From assembly GCA_963771845.1 (NCBI GenBank), contig CAVYVC010000009.1, positions 166,154-230,153 on the forward strand: a stretch of 64,000 nucleotides of DNA, given 5' to 3'. The position numbers and the translations under genes were made by a program. How positions within the stretch are numbered: the first letter of the stretch is position 1; every line of letters starts with the position of its first letter. The notes beneath the pieces are model-generated. The model saw only the letters and a program-made list of their open reading frames with translations. It did no database searches and was not told the origin of the DNA. Of this stretch, positions 32,604 to 41,758 are shown piece by piece. Source of the DNA: VAZQ01 sp963771845. GTDB lineage: Bacteria; Pseudomonadota; Alphaproteobacteria; Rhizobiales; Xanthobacteraceae.

Positions 32604-34726
32604 CGCGCCAGCACCGCGAGCAGAAGCAGCGCGACGATATTGGTGATCTTGATCATCGGATTGACTGCTGGCCCGGCCGTATCCTTGTACGGATCTCCCA
32701 CGGTATCGCCGGTCACGGCCGCCTTGTGAGGCTCGGAGCCTTTGCCGCCGTAATGGCCGTCCTCAATGTATTTCTTTGCGTTATCCCAGGCGCCGCCCCC
32801 TGATGTCATGGAAATCGCAACGAATAGACCGGTCACGATGACGCCGAGCAGCATGGCTCCCACGGCGGAAAAGCCCGCCGACTTGCCGGCCGCTCCGCCG
32901 CCGGCGATCCAATAGATCAGAAAATACACGAAGATCGGCGAAAGCACGGGCAACAAAGAAGGCACGATCATTTGCTTGATCGCGGCGACGGTGAGGAGAT
33001 CAACGGCCTTGCCGTAATCCGGCTTCTCGGTTCCAGCCATGATCCCGGGCTTTTCACGGAATTGCCGGCGCACCTCCTCCACAATGGCTGCGGCCGCCCG
33101 GCCAACCGCGGTCATTCCCAGCGCGGCGAACAAATAGGGCAGCAGGCCTCCGAACAGAAGGCCGACGACGACATACGGATTGCTCAGGGAGAAATCGAGG
33201 TTGACCCCCTGAAAGTAGGGGTGATGCGCAACATCCGAAATGAAGAATTGCAGGTCCTGATTGTAGGCTGCGAACAACACCAGGGCGCCGAGGCCAGCTG
33301 AGCCGATGGCGTAGCCCTTGGTCACCGCTTTCGTGGTATTGCCGACCGCGTCAAGCGCGTCAGTGGATTTACGCACCTCCTTGGGCAGGCCCGACATCTC
33401 GGCAATGCCGCCGGCATTGTCGGTCACCGGGCCGAATGCGTCGAGCGCGACGATCATGCCTGCAAGCGAAAGCATGGTGGTCACCGCGATTGCGATGCCG
33501 AACAAGCCCGCAAGCTTAAAGGTGATCAATATGCCTGCAATGATGACGACGGTCGGCAGCGCTGTCGCTTCCAGCGAAACAGCCAGTCCTTGAATGATGT
33601 TGGTGCCGTGGCCCGTCAAGGAAGCCTTGGCAATCGACTGCACGGGCCGGAAATTCGTCCCGGTATAGTATTCGGTGATCCAGACGATCAGCCCGGTCAC
33701 GAGCAGGCCGACGATGCCGCACACGAACAGCGATGTGCCGCTATAGGACTGCCCTAGAACCGTGCCGAACCCGACGAGAAGCCAAGTCACCAGAGCCACG
33801 CCGACGAGCGAGAGGGCGCCGGTCACCAGGACGCCCTTATAGAGGGCGCCCATGATCGATTGGGTCGGACCGAGCTTTACCGCAAAGGTGCCGATAATCG
33901 TGGTGATGATGCAGATGCCGCCGATCGCCAGCGGATAGGTCATCATCCGCAGGAGCACGTCGGCTCCGGCGGTACGAAAGAAGATTGCCGCGAGCACCAT
34001 GGTGGCGACGGTCGTCACTGCGTAGGTTTCGAACAGGTCGGCGGCCATGCCCGCACAGTCACCGACATTATCACCGACATTGTCGGCGATGGTTGCAGGA
34101 TTGCGCGGATCATCCTCGGGGATGCCGGCCTCAACCTTGCCGACCAGATCGCCGCCCACGTCGGCGCCTTTGGTGAAAATCCCGCCTCCAAGACGGGCGA
34201 AGATTGAAATGAGCGAGCCGCCAAATCCGAGCGCCACCAGGGCGTCGATCACCGTGCGGTCATTAGGCGCGAGATGCCGTGTGCCGATCAGGTAGCCGAA
34301 ATAGAGCGTCACGCCGAGGAGCGCGAGACCGGCCACAAGGAGCCCTGTAATGGCTCCGGATTTGAATGCGAGCTCGAGCCCGTCGGCGAGCGATCGGATC
34401 GCAGCCTGGGCGGTACGCACATTGGCCCGCACCGACACATTCATGCCGATGAAGCCCGTCGCTCCAGAGAGAACCGCGCCAATCAGGAACCCGACCGCGA
34501 CCAGCCAGCCGAGGAAATAGCCAAGGATCAGAAAAATCACGATGCCGACGATGCCGATGGTGGTGTATTGGCGCTTGAGATAGGCCTGAGCGCCTTCGCG
34601 TACGGCCGCTGAAATCTCCTGCATGCGGGCGCTGCCGGCGTCGGCCGCAAGCACCGAACGGGTCGCCCAGATGGCGTAGACAATAGCGAGCGCGCCACAA
34701 AGGACGATCAGCCAAAGAGCTGTCAT
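32600..34726 (-). CDS. hppA: Membrane-bound proton-pumping pyrophosphatase, K+-independent type
   Basis: 708 residues from MTALWLIVLCGALAIVYAIW; upstream in-frame sequence is not family-like. About 16 membrane helices. The PPi/Mg site is visible in GGGIFTKGADVGGDLVGKVE and IPEDDPRNPATIADNVGDNV, plus DAFGPVTDNAGGIAEMSG and SGGGAWDNAKKYIEDG. The segment GNTTKAVTKGYAIGSAGLGA has Lys where K+-dependent enzymes have Ala, marking the K+-independent H+-pumping class. Couples PPi hydrolysis to proton export across the inner membrane. Monocistronic, with stop overlapping bamE's. Confidence 0.96.
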   Translation of the reverse strand: MTALWLIVLCGALAIVYAIWATRSVLAADAGSARMQEISAAVREGAQAYLKRQYTTIGIVGIVIFLILGYFLGWLVAVGFLIGAVLSGATGFIGMNVSVRANVRTAQAAIRSLADGLELAFKSGAITGLLVAGLALLGVTLYFGYLIGTRHLAPNDRTVIDALVALGFGGSLISIFARLGGGIFTKGADVGGDLVGKVEAGIPEDDPRNPATIADNVGDNVGDCAGMAADLFETYAVTTVATMVLAAIFFRTAGADVLLRMMTYPLAIGGICIITTIIGTFAVKLGPTQSIMGALYKGVLVTGALSLVGVALVTWLLVGFGTVLGQSYSGTSLFVCGIVGLLVTGLIVWITEYYTGTNFRPVQSIAKASLTGHGTNIIQGLAVSLEATALPTVVIIAGILITFKLAGLFGIAIAVTTMLSLAGMIVALDAFGPVTDNAGGIAEMSGLPKEVRKSTDALDAVGNTTKAVTKGYAIGSAGLGALVLFAAYNQDLQFFISDVAHHPYFQGVNLDFSLSNPYVVVGLLFGGLLPYLFAALGMTAVGRAAAAIVEEVRRQFREKPGIMAGTEKPDYGKAVDLLTVAAIKQMIVPSLLPVLSPIFVYFLIYWIAGGGAAGKSAGFSAVGAMLLGVIVTGLFVAISMTSGGGAWDNAKKYIEDGHYGGKGSEPHKAAVTGDTVGDPYKDTAGPAVNPMIKITNIVALLLLAVLAR

Positions 34727-34840
34727 TAAAACCCCCGTGTGATGGAGCACCCAAGTCGGCTGTTGCCGACCTGGGCATCTAAATTGCCGATCTCGGGTAA
34801 ACCCGAGACCGGGGCCGGCAAAGCCTGCCGTACCCGCAGC

Positions 34841-34880
34841 GCCCCCATCCCTCCCTCCCCCGCGCACGGGGAAGCAAAGG
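34841..34880. repeat. Degraded REP-like repeat
   Basis: CCATCCCTCCCTCCCCCGCG followed by CACGGGGAAG resembles one arm and the centre of the palindrome at 32057 with losses in the second arm. Nearby, 34750-34820 holds two shorter hairpins (CTCGGG TAAA CCCGAG among them) in the leader of hppA. Confidence 0.55.
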
Positions 34881-34972
34881 ATGAGGATGATGGCTTGGGC
34901 TGAAGCCGCGCGACATTGCCAAAAACGAACTTGCCACGCAACTTTCGAAATAGCGCGCCGGGGCCGCTTCGA

Positions 34973-36210
34973 TCAGAATTGCAGAGCGCCCGGATGGCGG
35001 GTCACCACCGCGCGCGCTTCGGCCGGACGGCGCGCGCCGACTTGGCCGAAAGCGGATTTCATCTCATCGATAAAGAGATCAATCACGTGGGCGGGCCCCG
35101 CGGCGCCGAGTGCGCCGAGCCCCCACAAAAATGCCTTGCCCGCAAAAGCCAAATCCGCCCCAAGCGCGAATGCACGCACGACGTCGAGTCCGGATCGAAC
35201 ACCGCTGTCCAGCATGACGGTCGCCCGGCCGGCCACAGCGCGATTAATTGCAGGCAGGGCATCAATCGAGGCGGGCAAGCCTTCCACCTGCCGTCCGCCA
35301 TGGTTCGACACGACGATCCCCTCCACTCCGAGGGAGACGCATTTTTCAGCGTCGGCCGGATGCAGGATTCCCTTGACGACCAGCGGACGCTTCCAGAGGT
35401 CGCGGTAGCGGGCAACCTCGTCCCAGGTAAACGCGCCGCCCATTTCACGCCGCACGAAACTCACGACCTCGTTCACGTCCGCCGTTGCCTGGGTATACGG
35501 CTTGAGATTGCCGAAGCGCGGCTGGCCGTGCTTCCACAGCGATTTGAGATAACCGGGTGAGGTGAGAATTCCGCACAGCATGCGCAAGTCCGGCCGGAAG
35601 GGCGAGGTCACGCCGGCCGCCACTTCGCGGGCTCGGGTCGTGCGCACCGGCACATCGAGCGTCAGCACCAGCACATGCACGCCGGCAGCGTCCGCGCGGC
35701 GCACGAGATCGAAGCCAATGGCGTGCTCGTTACGCGAGCATCGATAGAGTTGGAACCAGAGCACGTCGGGAGCGATTTCCGCAGCCCTCTCGACCGTCAG
35801 GCTGCCCACGAGACCGAGCGTGTAGGGTATGCGCGCGCGTTGCGCCGCCGCGGCCAGATACTCGTCAGCGCCCGGCCAGACCAGCGAAGGACCACCCATG
35901 GGGGCGACCCCGATCGGGGCGCAATAGCGCCTTCCGAACAATTCGATGTCGACCGGGGGCAACGCCGTGGTCACGCCATAGCGAGGCACCAGCTCCACGC
36001 ATCGAACGCGCGCCAATTGCGCGCAATGCCGCCGTCAGCGCCTGCGCCTCCGTCGAGATATTCAAACGCGAAACGGGGAATATGTCCGCGCGCGTGCCGG
36101 CGCAGATAAGCCGTGGTCGGAAATCGACGGTGCAGGCCTGGAAAGCGCGGATTATCGGCCGGGGTGTAGGCATCGCCGGCCGAGCGAACGAGTGCCGTGG
36201 TGTCGTGCAT
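34973..36210 (-). pseudogene. FMN-dependent alpha-hydroxy-acid oxidase (L-lactate dehydrogenase-like), single frameshift
   Basis: The C-terminal 340 residues are in one frame: PIGVAPMGGPSLVWPGADEY, WFQLYRCSRNEHAIGFDLVR, LTLDVPVRTTRAREVAAGV, RPLVVKGILHPADAEKCVSL, GVEGIVVSNHGGRQVEGLPA, VMLDSGVRSGLDVVRAFALG. These include the FMN-binding Lys (VVKG) and the catalytic His of SNHGGRQ. The N terminus (AYLRRHARGHIPRFAFEYLD, GGAGADGGIARNWRAFDA) is in another frame, joined near 35996-36002 if one base is added. Either a recent pseudogene inside the core block or a sequencing error. Confidence 0.85.
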
Positions 36211-36228
36211 GCCGCTTTCTGTTCCTGT

Positions 36229-37230
36229 CTAGAAATGACTAAACGAAGGGCGTGCAAAAGCAAGCGCGGCACCGTCTTTGTCGAGCACCCGCACCTCGCC
36301 CTCTCCCGCGCAAACCGTCCCTATCTCCGTGATGGCGACCTCTCGTCGCGCGGCCTCACGGCGGAAAACATCCAGTTCTCCCGGTGGGACAGTTATTAGT
36401 ATCTCATAATCATCGCCGCCGGTGAGGATTGCTTCAATGCGAGCGGGATCGTGCCCGAGCACCGCGCGTGCGGCATCCGACAGCGGCACGCGCTGCGCCT
36501 CGATCACGGCGTCCATGCCCGAGGCTCGGCAGAGTTTCGTGAGATCGCCAACGAGCCCATCGGAAATATCCATTGCGGCGGACGCATGTTGGCGAAGCAG
36601 TTCTGCTAGGGCCGTGCGCGGCTGAGGGACGAGATACCGGGAGCGGAGGTGGTCTTGCTGGTGGGTTTCGAGCAACCATCGGGCGGACGCGTGCGGATCC
36701 ACGCGCTGCAGAAGCCCCAGCGTGGCATCGCCTATGGTGCCGGTGACGACGACGCGGTCTCCGGGCCGGGCGCCCGCGCGCCTGACCATGCTGCCGTGCG
36801 GCACGGCGCCGAATGCAGCGATCGAAATCGTGATGGGGCCTCCTGTGCGGTCGGTATCGCCACCCAGAAGCGGACACTCGAACAGCTCGGCATCAGCACC
36901 GAGCCCGCGTGCGAATGGGGAAAGCCACGCTTCCCCGATCTCCGTTGGCAACGCGAGGGTCAGCAGAAAACCGAGCGGCTTTGCGGACTTCGCCGCAAGG
37001 TCCGAAAGGTTCACGCGCAGCGCTTTCTTGCCGACCGTTTCGGGAGGATCGTCGGAAAAAAAATGCACTCCGGCAATAATGCCGTCGGCCTTGAGCACGA
37101 GGTCGCAACCCGCCGGCGGCTCGATTGCCGCAGCGTCATCTTCGAGCCCAAAGGCGCCCGCATGCCTTGCCAGCGGCCTGAAATAGCGCGCAATCAGCAG
37201 GTCCTCGGCGGATTGCAACGTGCGCTTCAT
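36229..37230 (-). CDS. thiL: Thiamine-monophosphate kinase ThiL
   Basis: 333 residues from MKRTLQSAEDLLIARYFRPL. It phosphorylates thiamine monophosphate to the diphosphate. Motifs: GLEDDAAAIEPPAGCDLVLK (usual GDDAA with Glu for Gly), DPPETVGKKALRVNLSDLAA, ECPLLGGDTDRTGGPITISI, RRAGARPGDRVVVTGTIGDA, SAAMDISDGLVGDLTKLCRA and LTGGDDYEIL. In this lineage thiL normally follows nusB; here a P450 lies between them on the other strand, with a shared 99-base intergenic region. Confidence 0.94.
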   Translation of the reverse strand: MKRTLQSAEDLLIARYFRPLARHAGAFGLEDDAAAIEPPAGCDLVLKADGIIAGVHFFSDDPPETVGKKALRVNLSDLAAKSAKPLGFLLTLALPTEIGEAWLSPFARGLGADAELFECPLLGGDTDRTGGPITISIAAFGAVPHGSMVRRAGARPGDRVVVTGTIGDATLGLLQRVDPHASARWLLETHQQDHLRSRYLVPQPRTALAELLRQHASAAMDISDGLVGDLTKLCRASGMDAVIEAQRVPLSDAARAVLGHDPARIEAILTGGDDYEILITVPPGELDVFRREAARREVAITEIGTVCAGEGEVRVLDKDGAALAFARPSFSHF

Positions 37231-37329
37231 GGCAGCATGCCGTCTCGTCGCCTTCGCAAATGAAGTCGTGCTACGCTTACTCTGCGGACGAGCGATTAGC
37301 GAGAGCAAGGCGCAGGATCGATCCGCTGC

Positions 37330-38496
37330 ATGATTGAACCGTTCGACCTCTATTCGCCGGAAATCGACGTGGATCCGTTTCCGCGCTACGAAATCCTGCG
37401 CGAGCACCATCCTTGCTACTGGAGCGAGAGCGGCAAGCTCTGGATCATCTCACGTTATCACGACATCGTGGAGGCCTGTCGCGACTGGGAGACGTTCTCG
37501 TCGTCGCAAGGAAACATGATCGACGAGATCCCGGGACGGGCGGGCGCAACGCTCGGAACGACCGATCCGCCGCGGCATGATCGCCTGCGCGCCCTGAGCC
37601 AGGCCGCCTTCGCGCGCAAGAACATCGACCACCTCGTAGCTCCGACCCTAGAAATCGCCGATCGCGCCCTCGATCAGATATGCGATGGCGAGAACTTCGA
37701 GTTCATCGATGATTACTCCAGCCGGATTACGGTCGGACTCCTGTTTCGCAGCATGGGGCTGCCCGAACGTGACCACGCCGAAATCAGACGCAAGGTCATC
37801 CTGGCCGTTACCACCGACAAATCGGTGAAGGGCCGCAACGCCGAGCATATTGCGGCGTTCAAGGAGCTCAGCGACTTTCTCACAGAAGAAGTCGCGGCGC
37901 GCCGCAAGCACCCTACCGATGATCTCATCAGCCATCTCGCGGAGGCAGAGATTGACGGGGATCGGCTTTCAGAACGTGAGGTGGTGCTGACTACTGCGAC
38001 CTTCGTCATGGCCGGCGTGGAATCACTATCGAGCTTCATGAGCATGCTCGCGCTCAATCTACACGACTATCCCGACGCCCGCCGCCGCATCGTGGCCGAT
38101 CCGAAGCTGATGGCACCCGCAATCGAGGAATCGCTGCGTTTCAATACTTCTGCGCAACGCTTCAAGCGAACCGTCATGCGCGACAAGAAATTGCATGGCG
38201 AGACGCTGCGCATCGGCGACAAGGTGGCGGTCGCCTTTGGCTCGGGGAACCGGGATTGGCGCAAGTTCCCGAATCCGGACGTCTACGACATCGAGCGCAG
38301 GCCGCAAGGCCATCTCGGTTTCGGTTCAGGCAAGCATTTCTGCCTCGGCAGCCAGATGGCACGGTTTGTTACCGAAGTCGCAATGAACCGGTTTCTCGAG
38401 CGAGTGAGCGAATATCATCTCACGGCGGACGCGATTGCGTGGAATTCATCATCGAACTTCCGCAGCCCGGTAGCGCTGCCGTTCGGCAGGGGCTAA
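37330..38496 (+). CDS. Cytochrome P450
   Basis: 388 residues, soluble bacterial type. Heme-binding loop LGFGSGKHFCLGSQMA with axial Cys338; I-helix TTATFVMAGVESLSSFMSML, with Glu-Ser in place of the usual acid-Thr pair; ExxR in EESLRFNTSAQRFKRTVMRD; N-terminal proline-rich entry FDLYSPEIDVDPFPRYEILR. Substrate unknown. No ferredoxin or reductase gene is adjacent. It is the only plus-strand gene between thiL and gyrA apart from a tiny lipoprotein, and it splits the usual nusB-thiL pair, which suggests insertion. Confidence 0.93.
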   Translation: MIEPFDLYSPEIDVDPFPRYEILREHHPCYWSESGKLWIISRYHDIVEACRDWETFSSSQGNMIDEIPGRAGATLGTTDPPRHDRLRALSQAAFARKNIDHLVAPTLEIADRALDQICDGENFEFIDDYSSRITVGLLFRSMGLPERDHAEIRRKVILAVTTDKSVKGRNAEHIAAFKELSDFLTEEVAARRKHPTDDLISHLAEAEIDGDRLSEREVVLTTATFVMAGVESLSSFMSMLALNLHDYPDARRRIVADPKLMAPAIEESLRFNTSAQRFKRTVMRDKKLHGETLRIGDKVAVAFGSGNRDWRKFPNPDVYDIERRPQGHLGFGSGKHFCLGSQMARFVTEVAMNRFLERVSEYHLTADAIAWNSSSNFRSPVALPFGRG

Positions 38497-38510
38497 TCCA
38501 CCGCAAATCC

Positions 38511-39005
38511 TCAGCCGGCACTGCGCTCGAATTCGCTCGCACGACAATGCCGGGCGATATGATCGAGCACGGCATTGACCAATCCGGTTTCGTCGCGGTC
38601 GACGAAGGCGTGGGCGACGTCCACATATTCCGAAACAACCACGCGGGCCGGAACGTCACTGCGGTGGGCCAGCTCATAGGCTCCGGCCCGTAACACCGCG
38701 CGCAGGATCGCGTCGATTCGCTTGAGCGGCCAGTCCTGGGCGAGAACCTTGTCCACGAGGGGATCGAGACTGCGTTGATCGCGAACGACCCCGGAAACAA
38801 TATCGCGAAAGAATGCCGCTTCCGCCGGCAGATACTGCGCGCCTTCGACCTCACGGCCGATCCAGTGGCTTTCAAACTCGGCGACGATGTCGTTGAGTCC
38901 GGTGCCGGCGACCTCCATTTGATAGAGCGCCTGCACGGCCGCAAGCCGCGCGGCGCCGCGCCGGTTGGCCTTGCGCTCGGGTTTTGAACTGCCGTTGCGC
39001 GCCAT
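38511..39005 (-). CDS. nusB: Transcription antitermination factor NusB
   Basis: 164 residues from MARNGSSKPERKANRRGAAR. RNA-binding arginine-rich N terminus, then LAAVQALYQMEVAGTGLNDI, RDIVSGVVRDQRSLDPLVDK, LKRIDAILRAVLRAGAYELA, VPARVVVSEYVDVAHAFVDR and LVNAVLDHIARHC, the standard NusB helices. Works with NusE/S10 in rRNA antitermination. Four bases separate it from ribH, so it is the last gene of the rib-nusB operon. Confidence 0.95.
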   Translation of the reverse strand: MARNGSSKPERKANRRGAARLAAVQALYQMEVAGTGLNDIVAEFESHWIGREVEGAQYLPAEAAFFRDIVSGVVRDQRSLDPLVDKVLAQDWPLKRIDAILRAVLRAGAYELAHRSDVPARVVVSEYVDVAHAFVDRDETGLVNAVLDHIARHCRASEFERSAG

Positions 39006-39009
39006 GCAA

Positions 39010-39501
39010 TCAGCTCGCGTAAAGGCGCCGCTTGAGGCGAATGAGGCAGAGCGCGGCGCGCGCGGCGTCGCCTCCTTTGTCGGCCTCCTCCTTGCGAGCG
39101 CGTGCCCAGGCCTGGGCGTCCGTGTCCACCGTGAGAATGCCGTTGCCGATGGGTATGCGCCGTGCCACCGAAAGATCGAGCAGAGCGCGCGCCGACTGCT
39201 GCGATACAATTTCGAAATGCAAGGTCTCGCCGCGGATGACGCAACCGAGTGCGATCGCGCCATCATAGGGCTGGCCCGCCGCTTCGGCCGCGTCCAGGGC
39301 CATTGCAATAGCCGGAGCCAGTTCAAGCGCACCCGGCACAGGCAGCCGCTCGAAAGCCGCTCCGGCTTCCTGCACTGCGCTCAGCGCGCCCGCAAACAAC
39401 GCATCAGCAATATCTTCGTAAAATCTTGCCTCGACGATCAGAATACGCGCGCCGTCAAGCTTGCCAGCGTCTTTCCCGGCGGACCTGCGCGCCTCGGCCA
39501 T
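39010..39501 (-). CDS. ribH: 6,7-dimethyl-8-ribityllumazine synthase
   Basis: 163 residues from MAEARRSAGKDAGKLDGARI. Motifs: ILIVEARFYEDIADALFAGA, FERLPVPGALELAPAIAMAL, PYDGAIALGCVIRGETLHFE with the catalytic His at the end, and RRIPIGNGILTVDTDAQAWA. Penultimate step of riboflavin synthesis. Follows ribE by 80 bases and precedes nusB by four. Confidence 0.96.
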   Translation of the reverse strand: MAEARRSAGKDAGKLDGARILIVEARFYEDIADALFAGALSAVQEAGAAFERLPVPGALELAPAIAMALDAAEAAGQPYDGAIALGCVIRGETLHFEIVSQQSARALLDLSVARRIPIGNGILTVDTDAQAWARARKEEADKGGDAARAALCLIRLKRRLYAS

Positions 39502-39581
39502 GACGTACTCTCCACGACGAGAACCTCGTACCAAGCATATCCGGTCAGAGGCAAGCGAATGCGCAAGCGCCGCTAAGGCGG

Positions 39582-40187
39582 TCAGGCGCGCTCGATCAGC
39601 CGCGCGACGTAGCGCGCCATGAGATCGACTTCGAGATTGGTCTCGTCCCCCGCCGCAAGCGAATGGAAAGTCGTGACCTTCAACGTGTGCGGGATGATCA
39701 ACACCGAAAACGTGTCACCCCGAACCTCATTGACGGTGAGGGAGACCCCGTCGAGCGCGACCGAGCCTTTTGGCGCAATCAAGCGAGCGAGGTCGGCAGG
39801 GGCACGAAACGTGAGTCGTGCCATCTCGACAAGATTCTCCCGCGCGATAACGGCCGCCAATCCGTCGACATGGCCCGCAACAATGTGCCCCCCGAGCTCG
39901 TCGCCCGCTTTGAGCGCGCGCTCGAGGTTGATGCGTGTTCCGGCTCGCCAGCGCCCGACCGTGGTCACCCGCAGCGTCTCGGCACCCGCGTCTGCCGCAA
40001 ACCAGCTGCGGTCCGCTTCCTTGCCGCGCGCCACCGCCGTCAAGCAGGCTCCGTTGCACGCGATCGAGGCACCGATCTCGATGGTTTCGGGATCATAGCC
40101 GCACGCGATGGTGAGGCGGACGAGGTCCCCCTCACCACGCTCGAGCGCGGTGACCTCGCCGATATCGCTGATGATGCCGGTGAACAA
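39582..40187 (-). CDS. ribE: Riboflavin synthase alpha chain
   Basis: 201 residues. Two lumazine-binding barrels, each opening with the family start: MFTGIISDIGEVTALERGEG and LGGHIVAGHVDGLAAVI. Catalytic surroundings IACNGACLTAV and VALDGVSLTVNEV are present in each half. Ends VDLMARYVARLIERA. Seven bases separate it from ribD, so the pair is cotranscribed. Confidence 0.96.
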   Translation of the reverse strand: MFTGIISDIGEVTALERGEGDLVRLTIACGYDPETIEIGASIACNGACLTAVARGKEADRSWFAADAGAETLRVTTVGRWRAGTRINLERALKAGDELGGHIVAGHVDGLAAVIARENLVEMARLTFRAPADLARLIAPKGSVALDGVSLTVNEVRGDTFSVLIIPHTLKVTTFHSLAAGDETNLEVDLMARYVARLIERA

Positions 40188-40194
40188 TGACGCC

Positions 40195-41310
40195 TCAAAG
40201 CAATGGCCGCGCTAACTTTTCGAGAGTGTCATCGCCCACGCTTTCAGAGGCAAGACACCTGAGCTGCGGCGAGTTCGTCAACGCGGACAGCGCCAGGCCA
40301 TCGAGAGGATCGATTCCGTCGGCTCCGATCGGGATCGTGGACCGAAAGAGCCTCGCTTCGTCAACGAAATCGGCGCGCACGAGCGACGCGGCAAGAATGG
40401 GCCCGGCCTCGACCAAGAGCCGGGTTATGCCGCGTTCGGCCAGTACCCGCAGCACCGCCACGAGATTAAGCCGGCCGCCCAGCTCTGCCACGCGCTGCAC
40501 GTCGATCCCCCGCATCCGCAGCGCCTGCTCGCGCTCCCGCGGTGCGCTCTCCCCTGTGATGACCCAGAGCGGCACAGCTTGCGCGCTCGCAACCAACCTG
40601 CTTCCAAGCGGGAGCCTGAGCCCACGATCGAGGACAACGCGCACAGGAGAATACATACCGGGCAAGCGACACGTCAGAAGAGGATCGTCCGCAAGCACCG
40701 TGCCAATGCCGGTCAACACGGCGTCATTCATTGCGCGCATCAGGTGAACACGGTTGCGGCTGGGCCCGCCAGTAATCACCGCGGGGCGCCGTCCGGAAAG
40801 CGCGACCTTGAGGTCGACCGAGAGTGCAATCTTCAACGTTACATGCGGCCGACCTTCCTGCATGCGCCGGATATGGCCGGCATGAGCGCGTCGTGCCGCT
40901 TGCGCAGCGAGACCTATTTCGACGTTGATTCCGCGCTCGGCCAGCCGCCAATGCCCCGCTCCGGCGACGAGCGGATTGGGGTCGGCCAGTGCCGATACGA
41001 CACGAGCAATTCCGGCTGCGATAACAGCGTCCGTGCACGGGGGCGTCTTGCCGCTATGCGAGCAGGGCTCGAGCGTGACATAGAGCGTGCCAGAACGTGC
41101 CAGCGCTCCCGCGCGTCCGAGCGCCTCCGTCTCAGCATGGGGCCGCCCTCCCGGTTGGGTCCAGCCCCTCCCGACGATGATTCCATTGTTGACGACAACA
41201 GCACCTACCGCGGGATTGGGCCAAGCGCGCCCGCGGCCTCGGCGCCCGAGCGTCAAGGCAAGCGCCATGAACCGAGCATCTTCGTTATTCGTCAGAGAGC
41301 GGGTGTTCAC
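40195..41310 (-). CDS. ribD: Bifunctional deaminase/reductase RibD
   Basis: 371 residues. N-terminal deaminase with zinc site GRPHAETEALGRAG and TLEPCSHSGKTPPCTDAVIA; C-terminal reductase with VTLKIALSVDLKVALSGRRP, DAVLTGIGTVLADDPLLTCR, and GITRLLVEAGPILAASLV. Carries out steps two and three of riboflavin synthesis. Heads the ribD-ribE-ribH-nusB operon. nrdR, which often lies upstream in this lineage, is absent; a NepR-like ORF is 20 bases upstream instead. Confidence 0.96.
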   Translation of the reverse strand: MNTRSLTNNEDARFMALALTLGRRGRGRAWPNPAVGAVVVNNGIIVGRGWTQPGGRPHAETEALGRAGALARSGTLYVTLEPCSHSGKTPPCTDAVIAAGIARVVSALADPNPLVAGAGHWRLAERGINVEIGLAAQAARRAHAGHIRRMQEGRPHVTLKIALSVDLKVALSGRRPAVITGGPSRNRVHLMRAMNDAVLTGIGTVLADDPLLTCRLPGMYSPVRVVLDRGLRLPLGSRLVASAQAVPLWVITGESAPREREQALRMRGIDVQRVAELGGRLNLVAVLRVLAERGITRLLVEAGPILAASLVRADFVDEARLFRSTIPIGADGIDPLDGLALSALTNSPQLRCLASESVGDDTLEKLARPLL

Positions 41311-41329
41311 TTCGGCCGAGGTGAACCAA

Positions 41330-41530
41330 CTATGCAGGCTTATCGCCGTGTTCGATCCACCGCATCAGGCGTTCGAGTTGGGTGGAGGGCTTGGAGTGCA
41401 GGTCCGCGTCATACATCCGGCGAAGCTCCTCTCCGATCGCAAACAGAGTCTCAGTGCCCAACCGGATGACGTTTTCGGGCTTTTTCTCGTCTTGGGTCAA
41501 AGCTGACGTGGATTGGGCTTGTTTGGGCAT
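41330..41530 (-). CDS. NepR-like small protein
   Basis: 66 residues from ATG 41530 (MPKQAQSTSALTQDEKKPEN). The C-terminal half, FAIGEELRRMYDADLHSKPS and TQLERLMRWIEHGDKPA, follows the NepR layout: IG-x2-LR-x2-YD, then a variable turn and a Leu-rich second helix. NepR is the anti-sigma factor that holds EcfG until PhyR is phosphorylated. The usual EPVPDRF turn is replaced by SKPSTQL. Not adjacent to phyR or ecfG. It has a well-placed EcfG-like promoter, which supports a link to that pathway. It could also be an unrelated small protein; similarity was judged by eye. Confidence 0.5.
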   Translation of the reverse strand: MPKQAQSTSALTQDEKKPENVIRLGTETLFAIGEELRRMYDADLHSKPSTQLERLMRWIEHGDKPA

Positions 41531-41552
41531 GCTCAAGTAACCGAATAGGGGC

Positions 41553-41577
41553 AACGTAACGGCACCAAGATGGTTCC
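41553..41577 (-). promoter_or_regulatory. EcfG-like promoter upstream of the NepR-like ORF
   Basis: Minus strand: GGAAC (41577-41573), 16 bases, CGTT (41556-41553). The ATG at 41530 is 22 bases further downstream. Matches the consensus exactly, like the four sites at 9.3-11.5 kb. It could also contribute to transcription of the rib operon. Confidence 0.72.
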
Positions 41578-41758
41578 CCAGGTCACCAAGCTCATTTCAA
41601 GGAGGGCGCAACGGCTTCGCTCAAACGGGCGGCTCGGCCAATGGCCTGCTGCCATGACGCTTTCATACCCACTGTGGCTTTTTAACACTAGAGGGGGGGA
41701 TTGATCAGTGGTTAAACGTCAGTGGTTCGTTAGGGAATCACTCAACTCGGGGGCTCCA

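Noticed and set aside
39502..41329. FMN riboswitch near the riboflavin genes
   Set aside because: The rib genes are nearly contiguous with ribD and no leader with the conserved RFN helices was seen upstream of ribD or ribE.
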